Shown: positions 33,530-41,180 of the stretch, piece after piece
Numbering within the stretch: position 1 is the first letter of the stretch
How the letters are laid out: every line of letters starts with the position of its first letter
From: an uncultured Bacteroidales bacterium
GTDB taxonomy: Bacteria > Bacteroidota > Bacteroidia > Bacteroidales > Bacteroidaceae
Assembly (NCBI GenBank): GCA_945787885.1
Contig: CALZJF010000001.1
Coordinates: 62,001-126,000, forward strand
Length of the DNA stretch: 64,000 nucleotides
Direction of reading: 5' to 3'
Made by a program: the position numbers and the translations under genes
Notes under the pieces: generated by a model
The model's input: the letters and a program-made list of their open reading frames with translations, nothing else
Database searches by the model: none
Told to the model about the DNA's origin: nothing

Positions 33530-34447
33530 TTAGAGGGCGTTGCGAATCTTGTTCCAGCTCGAACTCTTTGAGGCATTGATGTTCGTCAGCAGGTCGATGA
33601 GGAAGTCTTTCTCCTTCTGCGTGGCATGACCTTGGTAGATGCCCACGATTTCGTCGGCCTTATATTCCGTCCAGAGTTGTGGCAGCAGGCTCATGGTCTT
33701 GTTGTCGCGTGCCTGCTGTATGGCTTCGAAGGCTTCGGTGATGCTGGCTCGTGCGCGTTCGCTGTTTTCCACCATGACGTCGAGCCCTTCGCGGTGATAT
33801 TTATACTGCGCGTCGCGGAAGGCAGACATACCTCCGTCGAGCCAGTCGTTGACGATGGCGTAGCGGTTCTTGCCGTCGTCGAAGGGTTTCCAGCCTTTCG
33901 AAGATACCGTCAGGCTCTGCGCATTGTTGCAGATGTCCAAGGCGGTCTGCAGATAGTCCGTACCTCCGGAGGGCGACATCGTGTCGAGGTCAATGCCGAT
34001 GATGAGGTAGGCATAGTAGGCGATGAGAGCCGTCAGGTCGTTCGTAATCTGGTCTTTGCGAAACTCCAGTTGGTCGAACTCTTGAAAGGCGAAGTTGAAG
34101 TTATTGTCGTTCGTGGCGAAGGTAGTCGTCGTATAGGAGGCGTTGAAGACGGGGCGCGTGGCACTGACGGTGGCTGAACAGGTGAAGATATGCTCTGCCT
34201 CATCATATTTCTTGACAACGATGGAGAAGGTGCAACTGATGCGCTCGTTCTTCTTGAACTGCAGTTCAGTCCACTGTCGCTGGTTGATGAAGTCGTTAAG
34301 CCGTTCTTCCAAGGCTTCGAAGACGCTGACATTCGTGCCTTCCACTTGCTGATGATTGACCGTGACACGCGCATCAAGCTCCTGCGCATGAGTCAGTATA
34401 CTCACGCAGCAACTGATGAGGAGGCAGAAAAGACGAGAGTGAAGCAT
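33530..34447 (-). CDS. DUF4835 family protein (PorD-like)
   Basis: A 305-residue secreted protein with signal peptide (MLHSRLFCLLISCCVSILTHAQ) and the conserved DUF4835 sequence through its length: ELDARVTVNHQQVEG, LNDFINQRQWTELQF, FNFAFQEFDQLEFRKDQI, YAYLIIGIDLDTMSPSGGTDY. Family members include PorD of Porphyromonas, one of the genes needed for type IX secretion; in many Bacteroidales without a full type IX system the gene still sits next to coaBC and recN, as here. Its molecular function is not known. It lies 140 bases after coaBC and 28 before recN. Confidence 0.88.
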   Translation of the reverse strand: MLHSRLFCLLISCCVSILTHAQELDARVTVNHQQVEGTNVSVFEALEERLNDFINQRQWTELQFKKNERISCTFSIVVKKYDEAEHIFTCSATVSATRPVFNASYTTTTFATNDNNFNFAFQEFDQLEFRKDQITNDLTALIAYYAYLIIGIDLDTMSPSGGTDYLQTALDICNNAQSLTVSSKGWKPFDDGKNRYAIVNDWLDGGMSAFRDAQYKYHREGLDVMVENSERARASITEAFEAIQQARDNKTMSLLPQLWTEYKADEIVGIYQGHATQKEKDFLIDLLTNINASKSSSWNKIRNAL

Positions 34448-34587
34448 AAGGAAAAAAAATCTATGTTTGAAAGCACTGTGTATGATGGTGGTTCAGACGC
34501 GCGCAGGGAAACGAATGTGACGGCAACACTTCATTGCCGTCCGCACGCCCTCGCCCTGAAGTAGGCGAGCGCGCATCACAAAAGTTG

Positions 34588-35802
34588 CTACTCACACAGC
34601 TCGCAGAGATGCCGTATGATGTCCTGCGCCACTTCCGCCTTCGTCTTCAGGGGGAAGGACTGACGAGTGCCGTCGCTGCTGATGATGTCCACCTTATTCG
34701 TGTCGTGGCCGAAGCCTGCTCCGGCATCGCGGAGGCTGTTCAGCACGATGAAGTCGAGGTTTTTCCGCTGCAATTTGTCGGCGGCATGGTCCAGTTCGTG
34801 GTCGGTCTCCAAGGCGAAGCCTGCCAGCACTTGGTCAGCGCGCTTCATCCTGCCAAGCTCGCGGGCAATGTCCGTCGTGGGGCGGAGGGTGAGCTGCCAT
34901 TCCCCCGTCGTCTCCCGCTTCATCTTGGAGCCGAAGGCTGTGGCGGGGGTGAAGTCTGCCACTGCCGCGCAGCAGATGGCGGCACGACATTGTGGGAAGA
35001 TGCGTTGCGAAGCCTCCCACATCTCCTGCGCGCTCACTACGTCCGTACGGTGGATGGCGCGATGGCGCGTGGCGAGGGCGGTCGGACCGCTGACGAGTTC
35101 TACATCGAACCCTGCGGCTGCGGCGGCTTCTGCCAGTGCAAAGCCCATCTTGCCCGTGGAGCAATTGCCAATGTAGCGCACGGGGTCTATGTATTCATGG
35201 GTGGGGCCTGCCGTGATGAGCAGTCGGCCGCGCGAGGGGGCGGGGGCGGGGGCAGCCTCGGCGGTGCGGAAAAAGTCGGCCGCCCGACGGAAAATCTCCT
35301 CGGGCTCTTCCATCCTGCCCTTCCCCACGAGTGCGGAAGCCAGTTCGCCCTCGCCGGGCTCTATGATGCCCACTCCCCTGCGCCGCAGCGTCAGCAGATT
35401 TTCCTGCGTGGCAGGATGGGCATACATGTCTAAGTCCATGGCGGGCGCCACCATGACGGGGGCTTTCATCGAAAGATACGTCGTGAGGAGCATATTGTCA
35501 GCTATGCCGCGTGCCATCTTTGCCAACGTCGATGCCGATGCTGGAGCTATGAGCATGAGGTCGGCCCATGTGCCTAAATCTACATGGCTGTGCCAACTGC
35601 CATCGCGGCGGTCGAAAAATTCGCTTACCACGCCGTGGCGGCTCAGCGTGGCGAGGGTGAGGGGCGTGACAAACTCTTTGGCGGAGGGGGTCATGACCAC
35701 CTGCACTTCTGCGCCTGCCTTGACGAAGAGGCGCACTAAGGTGCAAGCCTTATAGGCAGCTATGCTGCCCGTGATTCCAATGACGATGTGCTTTCCCTTC
35801 AT
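34588..35802 (-). CDS. coaBC: Bifunctional phosphopantothenoylcysteine decarboxylase/synthase
   Basis: A 404-residue Dfp protein performing two steps of coenzyme A synthesis in the cytosol. The N-terminal flavoprotein (CoaC, ~1-180) has VIGITGSIAAYKA, the active-site His in WHSHVDLGTWAD, PASASTLAKMARGIADN and PAMDLDMYAHPA. The loop read as ACG in E. coli is GELASALVGKGRM here, so the usual Cys is absent. The C-terminal CoaB (~190-404) has ITAGPTHEYIDPVRYIGNCSTGKMG and LAGFALETDHEL. It follows a 57-residue ORF by 37 bases and precedes DUF4835 and recN on the same strand. Confidence 0.94.
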   Translation of the reverse strand: MKGKHIVIGITGSIAAYKACTLVRLFVKAGAEVQVVMTPSAKEFVTPLTLATLSRHGVVSEFFDRRDGSWHSHVDLGTWADLMLIAPASASTLAKMARGIADNMLLTTYLSMKAPVMVAPAMDLDMYAHPATQENLLTLRRRGVGIIEPGEGELASALVGKGRMEEPEEIFRRAADFFRTAEAAPAPAPSRGRLLITAGPTHEYIDPVRYIGNCSTGKMGFALAEAAAAAGFDVELVSGPTALATRHRAIHRTDVVSAQEMWEASQRIFPQCRAAICCAAVADFTPATAFGSKMKRETTGEWQLTLRPTTDIARELGRMKRADQVLAGFALETDHELDHAADKLQRKNLDFIVLNSLRDAGAGFGHDTNKVDIISSDGTRQSFPLKTKAEVAQDIIRHLCELCE

Positions 35803-35839
35803 GACTTTGGGGGAGTGTTATATAAGTACGGGACGATGA

Positions 35840-36013
35840 TTACCTTTGCTCATTATCGTAAGCTGCGGCAGCTTGTTTGATTTCTTCGAAAAAACGTAGG
35901 GTAGCTTCGTGATTTGTCCGGGCTGCTTCTTCGGCAGCCTCACGCATCAGCTGCGAGAGAATCTCATCTGAGGGTTCCTCCATGCTTGTCAACTTGTAAG
36001 TATCGATAGTCAT
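35840..36013 (-). CDS. Small conserved-looking protein, 57 residues
   Basis: ATG at 36013 opens a frame of 57 residues ending at TAA 35840-35842. It begins MTIDTYKLTSMEEPSDEIL and ends FEEIKQAAAAYDNEQR, largely an acidic amphipathic helix with no signal peptide or membrane segment. It lies 37 bases upstream of coaBC and downstream of the dnaN terminator, so it would be the first gene of the coaBC-DUF4835-recN cluster. The position is one where I would look for an RNA-polymerase omega-like or other small gene, but the sequence does not read as omega. I do not recognise it. Even codon use and the tight spacing support a real gene. Confidence 0.6.
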   Translation of the reverse strand: MTIDTYKLTSMEEPSDEILSQLMREAAEEAARTNHEATLRFFEEIKQAAAAYDNEQR

Positions 36014-36071
36014 AACGCGTCCTTTTTAGGTTTCTAATGGGTTTTGCAATACGCCCTCCTCAAATCCTAAA

Positions 36072-36100
36072 AAAAGGCGGAACGCTCCGTGCCGCCTTTT
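36072..36100 (-). terminator. dnaN: Terminator of dnaN
   Basis: AAAAGGCGG (36072-36080) pairs with CCGCCTTTT (36092-36100), with a run of T on the minus strand beyond it. It begins 20 bases after the dnaN stop. Confidence 0.8.
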
Positions 36101-36120
36101 ATATACATCTGGGAGAACCC

Positions 36121-37245
36121 TTATTCGCTGATCATCATGGGCATGATGAGCATGACCACTTCCTCGTCTTCCTGCTGCTCGGCGGGAACGACGATGCTGG
36201 CACGCGAGGGGTCAGACATCTTGAACACCACCTCATCGTGGTCCATGTTCGAGAGCAATTCCATGAGGAGCGGGCCTTTGAAGCCTATCTCCATACTGCC
36301 ATTGTTGAACTCGCACAGCAGACTCTCCACGCCGGAACGGCGATAGTCGATGTCGCGCGTACTGACTTCCAAGCGTCCTGACTCGATGCGGAACTTCACC
36401 AAGGGCGAACCGGCATTCGAGAACACCATGATGCGGCGCAGGGCTGCCAGAAGGGCACTGCGGCTGACAGTCATCGCGTTGGGATTGTTACGCGGAATGA
36501 CGCTGTTATAGTTCGGGAAACGCCCTTCGATGAGGCGGCACGTCATGGTGTAATGCTCCGTCGTGAGCTCTGCCTCGCGGTTGGTGAAGCGGATGGTGGT
36601 GTCGCCCGATTCTTTTACGAGGTAATTCTTGAAGATGCTCGCCGCCTTCTGGGGCAGATTGAGGCTGCACTCCGTCTCGCTGACTATCTGCGGCATGCGC
36701 GTGCTGGCAAGTTTCCTGCCATCGGATGCCACGATGCACAGGCCATCCGCGCGCTGATCGAAATACACACCGCTCATCACGGGGCGCAGAGGGTCGTTGC
36801 CGGCGGCGAAGAGCGCACGGTTCACACCGTTGTAGAGCACAGTGTTCGGGAGGACGAGGGTCGTTGCCTGATCGTCCATAGGCTTCGGCAGGGGATATTG
36901 GTCGCTGCTCTCTGCCATCATGCTGTACGAACCGTTCTGATAATAGACGGTGATTTCCAGCGTATCATCGTTCACGCAGAACTCCAAGGGCTGCTCCGGA
37001 ATCTCGCGGATAGAATCCTGCGCAGTCTTGGCGTTGATGGTAAATTCCATCTCCCCTTCGCTCGCAACGAGGTCGAGGACGGTGGTGAGCACTATCTCAT
37101 TGTCTGACGCCATGACGGAGAGCACTCCATCCTTCAGCTTGAAGAAGAAGTTGCCGAGGATGGGCATAGAGTTCTTGGAGCTAATCACGCGTCCCAAAGT
37201 CTGCAGACGCTGTGAGAGCAGGGCGCTGTTTACGGTGAATTTCAT
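36121..37245 (-). CDS. dnaN: DNA polymerase III beta subunit (sliding clamp)
   Basis: A 374-residue protein with the three-fold clamp layout: MKFTVNSALLSQRLQTLGRVI…NSMPILGNFFF (domain 1), LFAAGNDPLRPVMSGVYFDQRADGL (domain 2), and LLMELLSNMDHDEVVFKM with a final VMLIMPMMISE (domain 3). Length and end match Bacteroidetes DnaN. It forms a ring on DNA and holds the replicative polymerase. No other replication gene is adjacent. The leader is unusual: a 258-bp miniature element (37312-37569) lies between the start codon and the only promoter-like sequence upstream (37586-37593). Confidence 0.96.
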   Translation of the reverse strand: MKFTVNSALLSQRLQTLGRVISSKNSMPILGNFFFKLKDGVLSVMASDNEIVLTTVLDLVASEGEMEFTINAKTAQDSIREIPEQPLEFCVNDDTLEITVYYQNGSYSMMAESSDQYPLPKPMDDQATTLVLPNTVLYNGVNRALFAAGNDPLRPVMSGVYFDQRADGLCIVASDGRKLASTRMPQIVSETECSLNLPQKAASIFKNYLVKESGDTTIRFTNREAELTTEHYTMTCRLIEGRFPNYNSVIPRNNPNAMTVSRSALLAALRRIMVFSNAGSPLVKFRIESGRLEVSTRDIDYRRSGVESLLCEFNNGSMEIGFKGPLLMELLSNMDHDEVVFKMSDPSRASIVVPAEQQEDEEVVMLIMPMMISE

Positions 37246-37311
37246 ATATTTCTGCGGTAATAATTGACGGCGGGACGGTTTTGCCTGCCCACCTCTGTCT
37301 GTTTCTTACTA

Positions 37312-37569
37312 GGTAGGTTCTATAAATTAGCTTGACAAGTCTTCCTCCTTCGCACCTCGGCCATACAAGTAAACTTGATGGCACTCGGTTTGTCGTCGGA
37401 TGTGATGTATTCGCGGCTATCGTGCCGTAGGTTTTTTGAGTTTCATGAGGGAGCGTAGCGGGCTACGTGACTGAATGAAAATCAAAAATATACGGTGCGA
37501 GAGGCGTGAAGACATCCAAGTAAAACAGGGACACGGCCTTACATTGGAAACTAATTTATAGAACCTACC
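37312..37569. repeat. Miniature inverted-repeat element, longest copy, in the dnaN leader (copy 4)
   Basis: A 258-bp element with ends GGTAGGTTCTATAAATTAG and CTAATTTATAGAACCTACC, flanked by ACTA on both sides (37308-37311 and 37570-37573). It carries the same nested insert as the copy at 24128 (GTGCCGTAGG…; hairpin CGTAGC-GG-GCTACG). About 70 further bases follow the left end (GACAAGTCTTCCTCCTTCGC onward) and are not found in the other copies. Confidence 0.9.
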
Positions 37570-37585
37570 ACTATATATTTTGGGG

Positions 37586-37593
37586 CAAATGTA
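37586..37593 (-). promoter_or_regulatory. dnaN: Putative -7 element of dnaN
   Basis: TACATTTG on the minus strand matches TAnnTTTG. A transcript from here would start at about 37578, a few bases before the miniature element, and so carry it in the leader. No exact -33 is seen. Confidence 0.4.
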
Positions 37594-37623
37594 CGCAAAT
37601 TTTGCGGAATGTCTGCCAACGTC

Positions 37624-37650
37624 GGGGCAAAAAGCGGTCATTTTTGCCCC
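37624..37650. repeat. Perfect 10-bp hairpin GGGGCAAAAA/TTTTTGCCCC
   Basis: GGGGCAAAAA (37624-37633) and TTTTTGCCCC (37641-37650) enclose GCGGTCA. It lies in the divergent region between dnaN and the DUF3127 gene and may belong to the GGGGCAAA-type repeat family. Confidence 0.6.
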
Positions 37651-37737
37651 GCGATTTCAATTATTAGCGTCAAAAACGAGAATATAAGGCAGTTTTTCGT
37701 AATTTCGCAGGCAGCAAACTATTATACACTGATATAT

Positions 37738-38136
37738 ATGGAAATAACCGGAAAAATTATTCAAGTGATGCCCCTTCGTTCTGGAAAGTCTGCGCGTACG
37801 GGCAATGATTGGGCGGCACAGGAGTTCGTGCTCGAAACCATTCAGGACCAATATCCTCGCCATTGTGTCTTCGAGGTCTTCGGTCAGGACCGCCTTTCGC
37901 AGATGAGCATCCAGCAGGGAGAGACGCTGACCGTGAGCTTTGACATTGATGCCCGCGAATACAACGGCCGCTGGTACAACAGTATTCGCGCATGGAAAGT
38001 GGAGCGCAACGTGGCTGCTGCGCCAGCGCCCGCGCCCATCGACGCTGCTGCGGCGAACATTCCGCCTACGGTGCCGGCCCCAACGCTGAACAATGCGCCT
38101 GCTGAGGGCGACAAGGTAGATGACCTACCCTTCTGA
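37738..38136 (+). CDS. DUF3127 protein, SSB-like OB fold with acidic C-terminal tip
   Basis: A 132-residue protein. Residues 1-90 match the DUF3127 pattern (MEITGKIIQVMPLRSGKSARTGNDW…QEFVLETIQDQYPRHCVFEVFGQDR), predicted to be an OB fold like that of single-strand DNA-binding proteins. After an Ala/Pro-rich linker (about 95-120) it ends in DKVDDLPF. That closely resembles the acidic DDIPF tip through which SSB recruits repair and replication enzymes. A role in binding single-stranded DNA is therefore plausible but not shown. The frame is open from 37609; ATG 37738, preceded by GATATAT, gives the expected METG-like start. It is a single gene with its own terminator. Confidence 0.85.
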   Translation: MEITGKIIQVMPLRSGKSARTGNDWAAQEFVLETIQDQYPRHCVFEVFGQDRLSQMSIQQGETLTVSFDIDAREYNGRWYNSIRAWKVERNVAAAPAPAPIDAAAANIPPTVPAPTLNNAPAEGDKVDDLPF

Positions 38137-38173
38137 TTGTAGCATTCTCCACTAAGAAAAAAAAAGTACCATC

Positions 38174-38209
38174 GGCAGGCTTCGCTTACGGGCGTCGCCT
38201 GCCATTTTT
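38174..38209 (+). terminator. Terminator of the DUF3127 gene
   Basis: GGCAGGC (38174-38180) pairs with GCCTGCC (38197-38203), followed by TTTTTT. Confidence 0.75.
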
Positions 38210-38228
38210 TATATATACTTACCATAAA

Positions 38229-38241
38229 GGTAGGTTCTATA
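38229..38241. repeat. Solo end of the miniature element upstream of mtgA (copy 5)
   Basis: TAAA followed by GGTAGGTTCTATA is identical to the left end of the element at 24128 including the flanking TAAA. The right half is missing. It stops five bases before the mtgA start codon, so a deletion seems to have joined the element to the gene. Confidence 0.65.
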
Positions 38242-38246
38242 TACTC

Positions 38247-38942
38247 ATGCGCATCTTCTACAGAATACTCAGATGGGCCGTCGCCCTCTTCTTCCTCTCC
38301 ACAGTGGCGGCGGTGCTCTGCTATAAATGGCTCCCCGTTCGCCTCACGCCGCTGATGGTCATCCGCTGTGTGGAGCACGTGGGGAATGGCGAACGGCCGC
38401 GCCTGAAACACCAATGGGTGCCGCTCACGGAAATGTCGAAATACATGCCCGTGGCAGTCATCGCCTCTGAAGACCAGAAGTTCCTCCTGCACAACGGGTT
38501 CGACACGGAGGCCATCGGGCAGGCGGTGCAGGAACGCGCGAAGGGCGGCCGCCGCCGCGGCGGAAGCACCATATCGCAGCAGACGGCGAAAAACGTCTTC
38601 CTCTGGCCCGCATCCTCTTGGCTCAGGAAGGGCTTCGAGGTGTATTTCACCTTCCTCATCGAGACGCTATGGTCTAAACAGCGCATCATGGAGGTTTATC
38701 TCAACTCCATCGAAATGGGCGATGGCATCTACGGCGCGGAGGCCGTGGCACAACAGCATTTCGGATGTTCGGCGGCAGAACTGACGCGTTCGGAGTGCGC
38801 CCTCATTGCTGCCACGCTGCCCAATCCGCGACGCTACTCCAGCCTCCACCCCGGGCCGTATATGCGGAAGCGCCAGCAATGGATAAAACGCCAGATGAAG
38901 CACATTCCGCTCATGGAGGTGGAGGCGGAAAAGGCTCAATAG
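38247..38942 (+). CDS. mtgA: Monofunctional peptidoglycan glycosyltransferase
   Basis: A 231-residue membrane-anchored GT51 enzyme that polymerises lipid II into glycan strands on the outer face of the inner membrane. One N-terminal helix (ALFFLSTVAAVLCYKWL) is followed by the GT51 motifs in order: ASEDQKFLLHNGFD with the catalytic Glu, RRGGSTISQQTAKNVFLW, RKGFEVYFTFLIETLWSKQRIMEVYLNSIEMG in two consecutive blocks, and GAEAVAQQHFG. There is no transpeptidase domain, hence the monofunctional form. ATG 38247 is the only good start. Its leader is the truncated end of a miniature element. It is followed by a repeat array with no terminator in between. Confidence 0.94.
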   Translation: MRIFYRILRWAVALFFLSTVAAVLCYKWLPVRLTPLMVIRCVEHVGNGERPRLKHQWVPLTEMSKYMPVAVIASEDQKFLLHNGFDTEAIGQAVQERAKGGRRRGGSTISQQTAKNVFLWPASSWLRKGFEVYFTFLIETLWSKQRIMEVYLNSIEMGDGIYGAEAVAQQHFGCSAAELTRSECALIAATLPNPRRYSSLHPGPYMRKRQQWIKRQMKHIPLMEVEAEKAQ

Positions 38943-38980
38943 AAACACCCTCAATCCGCATACGCCAAAGTATATTCCAC

Positions 38981-39705
38981 GTATAGCACGGGGCACGAAC
39001 CGCACGAACCCTGCGAACCCCCCATCCATCCACATTCGGGCTATTCGTGAAATCCGTGTTCAACACTAAAAAGCTCATGAATTTTTTGAACACGAATAGC
39101 GCGAATGACACGAATCCTGCGGAATCCCCATTCATCCACATTCGGGCTATCCGTGAAATCCGTGTTCAACCCTAAAACGCTCATGAGTTTATTGAACACG
39201 AATCGCACGAATTACACGAATCCTGCGGAATCCCTATCCATCCACATTCGGGCTATTCGTGAAATCCGTGTTCAACCCCAATATTCCGCATGATAAAAAT
39301 TGAACACGAATTGCACGAATTACACGAATCCTGCGAAACCCTATCCATTCACATTCGGGATATTCGTGAAATCCGTGTTCAACCCCAATATTCCGCATGA
39401 TAAAAATTGAACACGAATTGCACGAATTACACGAATCCTGCGGAATCCCTACCCATCCACATTCGGGTTATTCGTGAAATCCGTGTTCAACCACAATATT
39501 CCGCATGATAAAAATTGAACACGAACCGCACGAATTACACGAATCCTGCGGAATCCCCTTTCACCCACATTCGGGATATTCGTGAAATCCGTGTTCAACC
39601 CTAAAACGCTCATGAGTTTTTTGAACACGAATCGCACGAATTACACGAATCCTGCGGAATCCCTATCCATCCACATTCGGGATATTCGTGAAATCCGTGT
39701 TCAAC
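38981..39705. repeat. Tandem array 1, seven palindromic units of 106-108 bp
   Basis: The motif CACATTCGGG recurs at 39031, 39137, 39243, 39350, 39458, 39566 and 39672. Each unit starts with TTGAACACGAATnnCACGAATTACACGAAT (a 9-bp sub-period), has CCTGCGGAATCCCTATCCATCC in the middle (given here in two parts: CCTGCGGAATCC and CTATCCATCC), and ends ATTCGTGAAATCCGTGTTCAA. The two ends are inverted copies of each other, so each unit can fold into a hairpin. The last unit runs to 13 bases before the LOG-family start codon. Open frames across it are artefacts of the repeat. Confidence 0.92.
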
Positions 39706-39717
39706 GAAAAAAAAATC

Positions 39718-40794
39718 ATGAGTCGTGCGGAACACGAACAACATGATTGGAAAAATCTCTTTGGCGCACCATTAAACTTGCAGAACCTTATGATCACACA
39801 CCCTGAAATCGACATTGCACGACTGAAGAATTTTATGCAGTACGTGCCCTACGACGTCACGCCCGGCGGACTCTATACGCCCGCCACGCTGTATGCCGGA
39901 TACAGCCTGCTCCACCCCGAAACTTTCCACGATACGTACGACCAACAGGTGTATCGCTATTTCATCGAGACGGGAAAGATAGCGAACAATCCGTATGAGG
40001 CTTTGGCACGCTCGCTACACGACCACTTCGTCACGACGGCTCTCTACGAGCTCCTCGGATGCTACGAGCCTTACAAGATTGTGGGAGTGATGGGCGGCAG
40101 CGCCATGTCGCGCACCGACGATGCCTATCGGCAGATTGTCATGATTGCGAAGCAACTGACGGAAGATGGCTCGCTGATGGTCAATGGCGGCGGCCCCGGG
40201 GCGATGGAGGCTTGCTGCCTCGGCGGACGCTTGGCGGGACGCAACGAGGCGGAGGTGGCTGACGCGCTGCAACGGCTGGCGGCAGCACCTTCTCCCTCTG
40301 ACCCGGGCTATATCGACTGCGCCTTCGAGGTGGCGGACATCTATCCGCAGAACGATTACGAGACGCTGAGCATACCCACATGGTTCTACGGCCACGAGCC
40401 CACCACGCCTTTCGCCACCCACATCGCCAAACTCTTTACGAACAGCGTACGCGAAGACCTCCTGCTGACCATCTCCTTCGGCGGCGTCATCTATACGCCG
40501 GGAAGCGCGGGGACGATGCAGGAGATTTTCCAAGAGGCGGTGCAGAACCACTATCTGACGTACGGCATTGCAAGCCCGATGGTTTTCGTCGGCAAGAAGT
40601 TCTGGACGGAAGACATGCCTGCCTTCACCATGCTCCATCAGCTGTCGGCATCGGGCCGCTACCGCCATCTACAACTGGCGCTGACGGACGATACGGCAGA
40701 GGCAGTCAGCGTCATCAAGGATTTCCAGCAGAGCGACGAGGCCCACCGTATGAAAGATAAATTCGGCATTCGCCTCACGATGGGGCTGAAATAA
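39718..40794 (+). CDS. LOG-family/Rossmann-fold nucleotide-binding protein
   Basis: A 358-residue cytosolic protein. The C-terminal two thirds have the LOG/TIGR00730-like Rossmann pattern: YKIVGVMGGSAMSRTDDAYRQI, LMVNGGGPGAMEACCLGG, and ISFGGVIYTPGSAGTMQEIFQEAVQNHY. The family motif PGGxGTxxE reads PGSAGTMQE, one glycine short of consensus. Family members include cytokinin-activating phosphoribohydrolases and nucleotide-5'-monophosphate nucleosidases such as PpnN, and a nucleosidase role is the best guess. A GTG inside the last repeat unit (39688) is an alternative start; ATG 39718 gives MSRAEHEQHDWKNLFG and is preferred. The gene lies between two arrays of palindromic repeats and ends with a clear terminator. 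Confidence 0.82.
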   Translation: MSRAEHEQHDWKNLFGAPLNLQNLMITHPEIDIARLKNFMQYVPYDVTPGGLYTPATLYAGYSLLHPETFHDTYDQQVYRYFIETGKIANNPYEALARSLHDHFVTTALYELLGCYEPYKIVGVMGGSAMSRTDDAYRQIVMIAKQLTEDGSLMVNGGGPGAMEACCLGGRLAGRNEAEVADALQRLAAAPSPSDPGYIDCAFEVADIYPQNDYETLSIPTWFYGHEPTTPFATHIAKLFTNSVREDLLLTISFGGVIYTPGSAGTMQEIFQEAVQNHYLTYGIASPMVFVGKKFWTEDMPAFTMLHQLSASGRYRHLQLALTDDTAEAVSVIKDFQQSDEAHRMKDKFGIRLTMGLK

Positions 40795-40821
40795 GCATTC
40801 CATTGCCTGCTCATGCCATAC

Positions 40822-40857
40822 ACCCGGAGCATTTCAGAAGTGCTCCGGGTGTTTTTT
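40822..40857 (+). terminator. Terminator of the LOG-family gene
   Basis: ACCCGGAGCA (40822-40831) pairs perfectly with TGCTCCGGGT (40841-40850), followed by GTTTTTTAT. Confidence 0.85.
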
Positions 40858-40919
40858 ATGCGCTCGGCATAATTCCACGTCGTGGTTTGATATTTTCAAA
40901 GGGCATCCCGTTTTCCATG

Positions 40920-41025
40920 TGTTCACTTTCACCCCAAAAAGCAATCATTCTGCCCCCAAAAGTGATTGTTTTGGGGTCTGGAAATAATTACTCTGCCCCG
41001 TCAATGTGATTGCATGATTTCAAAA
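40920..41025. repeat. Degenerate ~21-22-bp tandem repeat (locus 3)
   Basis: About five loosely related units (for example GCAATCATTCTGCCCCCAAA, GTGATTGTTTTGGGGTCTGG) occur in tandem. They share alternating (T)CATT and GGGG/CCCC blocks with the loci at 3961, 16447, 54787 and 60731. Confidence 0.5.
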
Positions 41026-41031
41026 ACCACT

Positions 41032-41168
41032 GGCCGCACGGCCGCGCCCTGATGGGGCAATATATCGTAGCCCAGGGCAAGCGGAGCGACTCCCTGGGGC
41101 AGCACCCCCGTCCGCGAGGCATGACTAAACCATGACTATCTAATGTGCTGCCCTTTCAGGGCGTAACC
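41032..41168 (+). repeat. Dispersed repeat element, copy 1
   Basis: The segment starts CCGCACGGCCGCGCCCTGA, continues GGGGCAATATATCGTAGCCC and AGGGCAAGCGGAGCGAC, and ends TGCCCTTTCAGGGCG. Its first ~95 bases are matched in opposite orientation at 51860-51960. CGCCCTGA at the left and CAGGGCG at the right form terminal inverted repeats. No coding potential is seen. Confidence 0.75.
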
Positions 41169-41180
41169 GCCATCACCATC

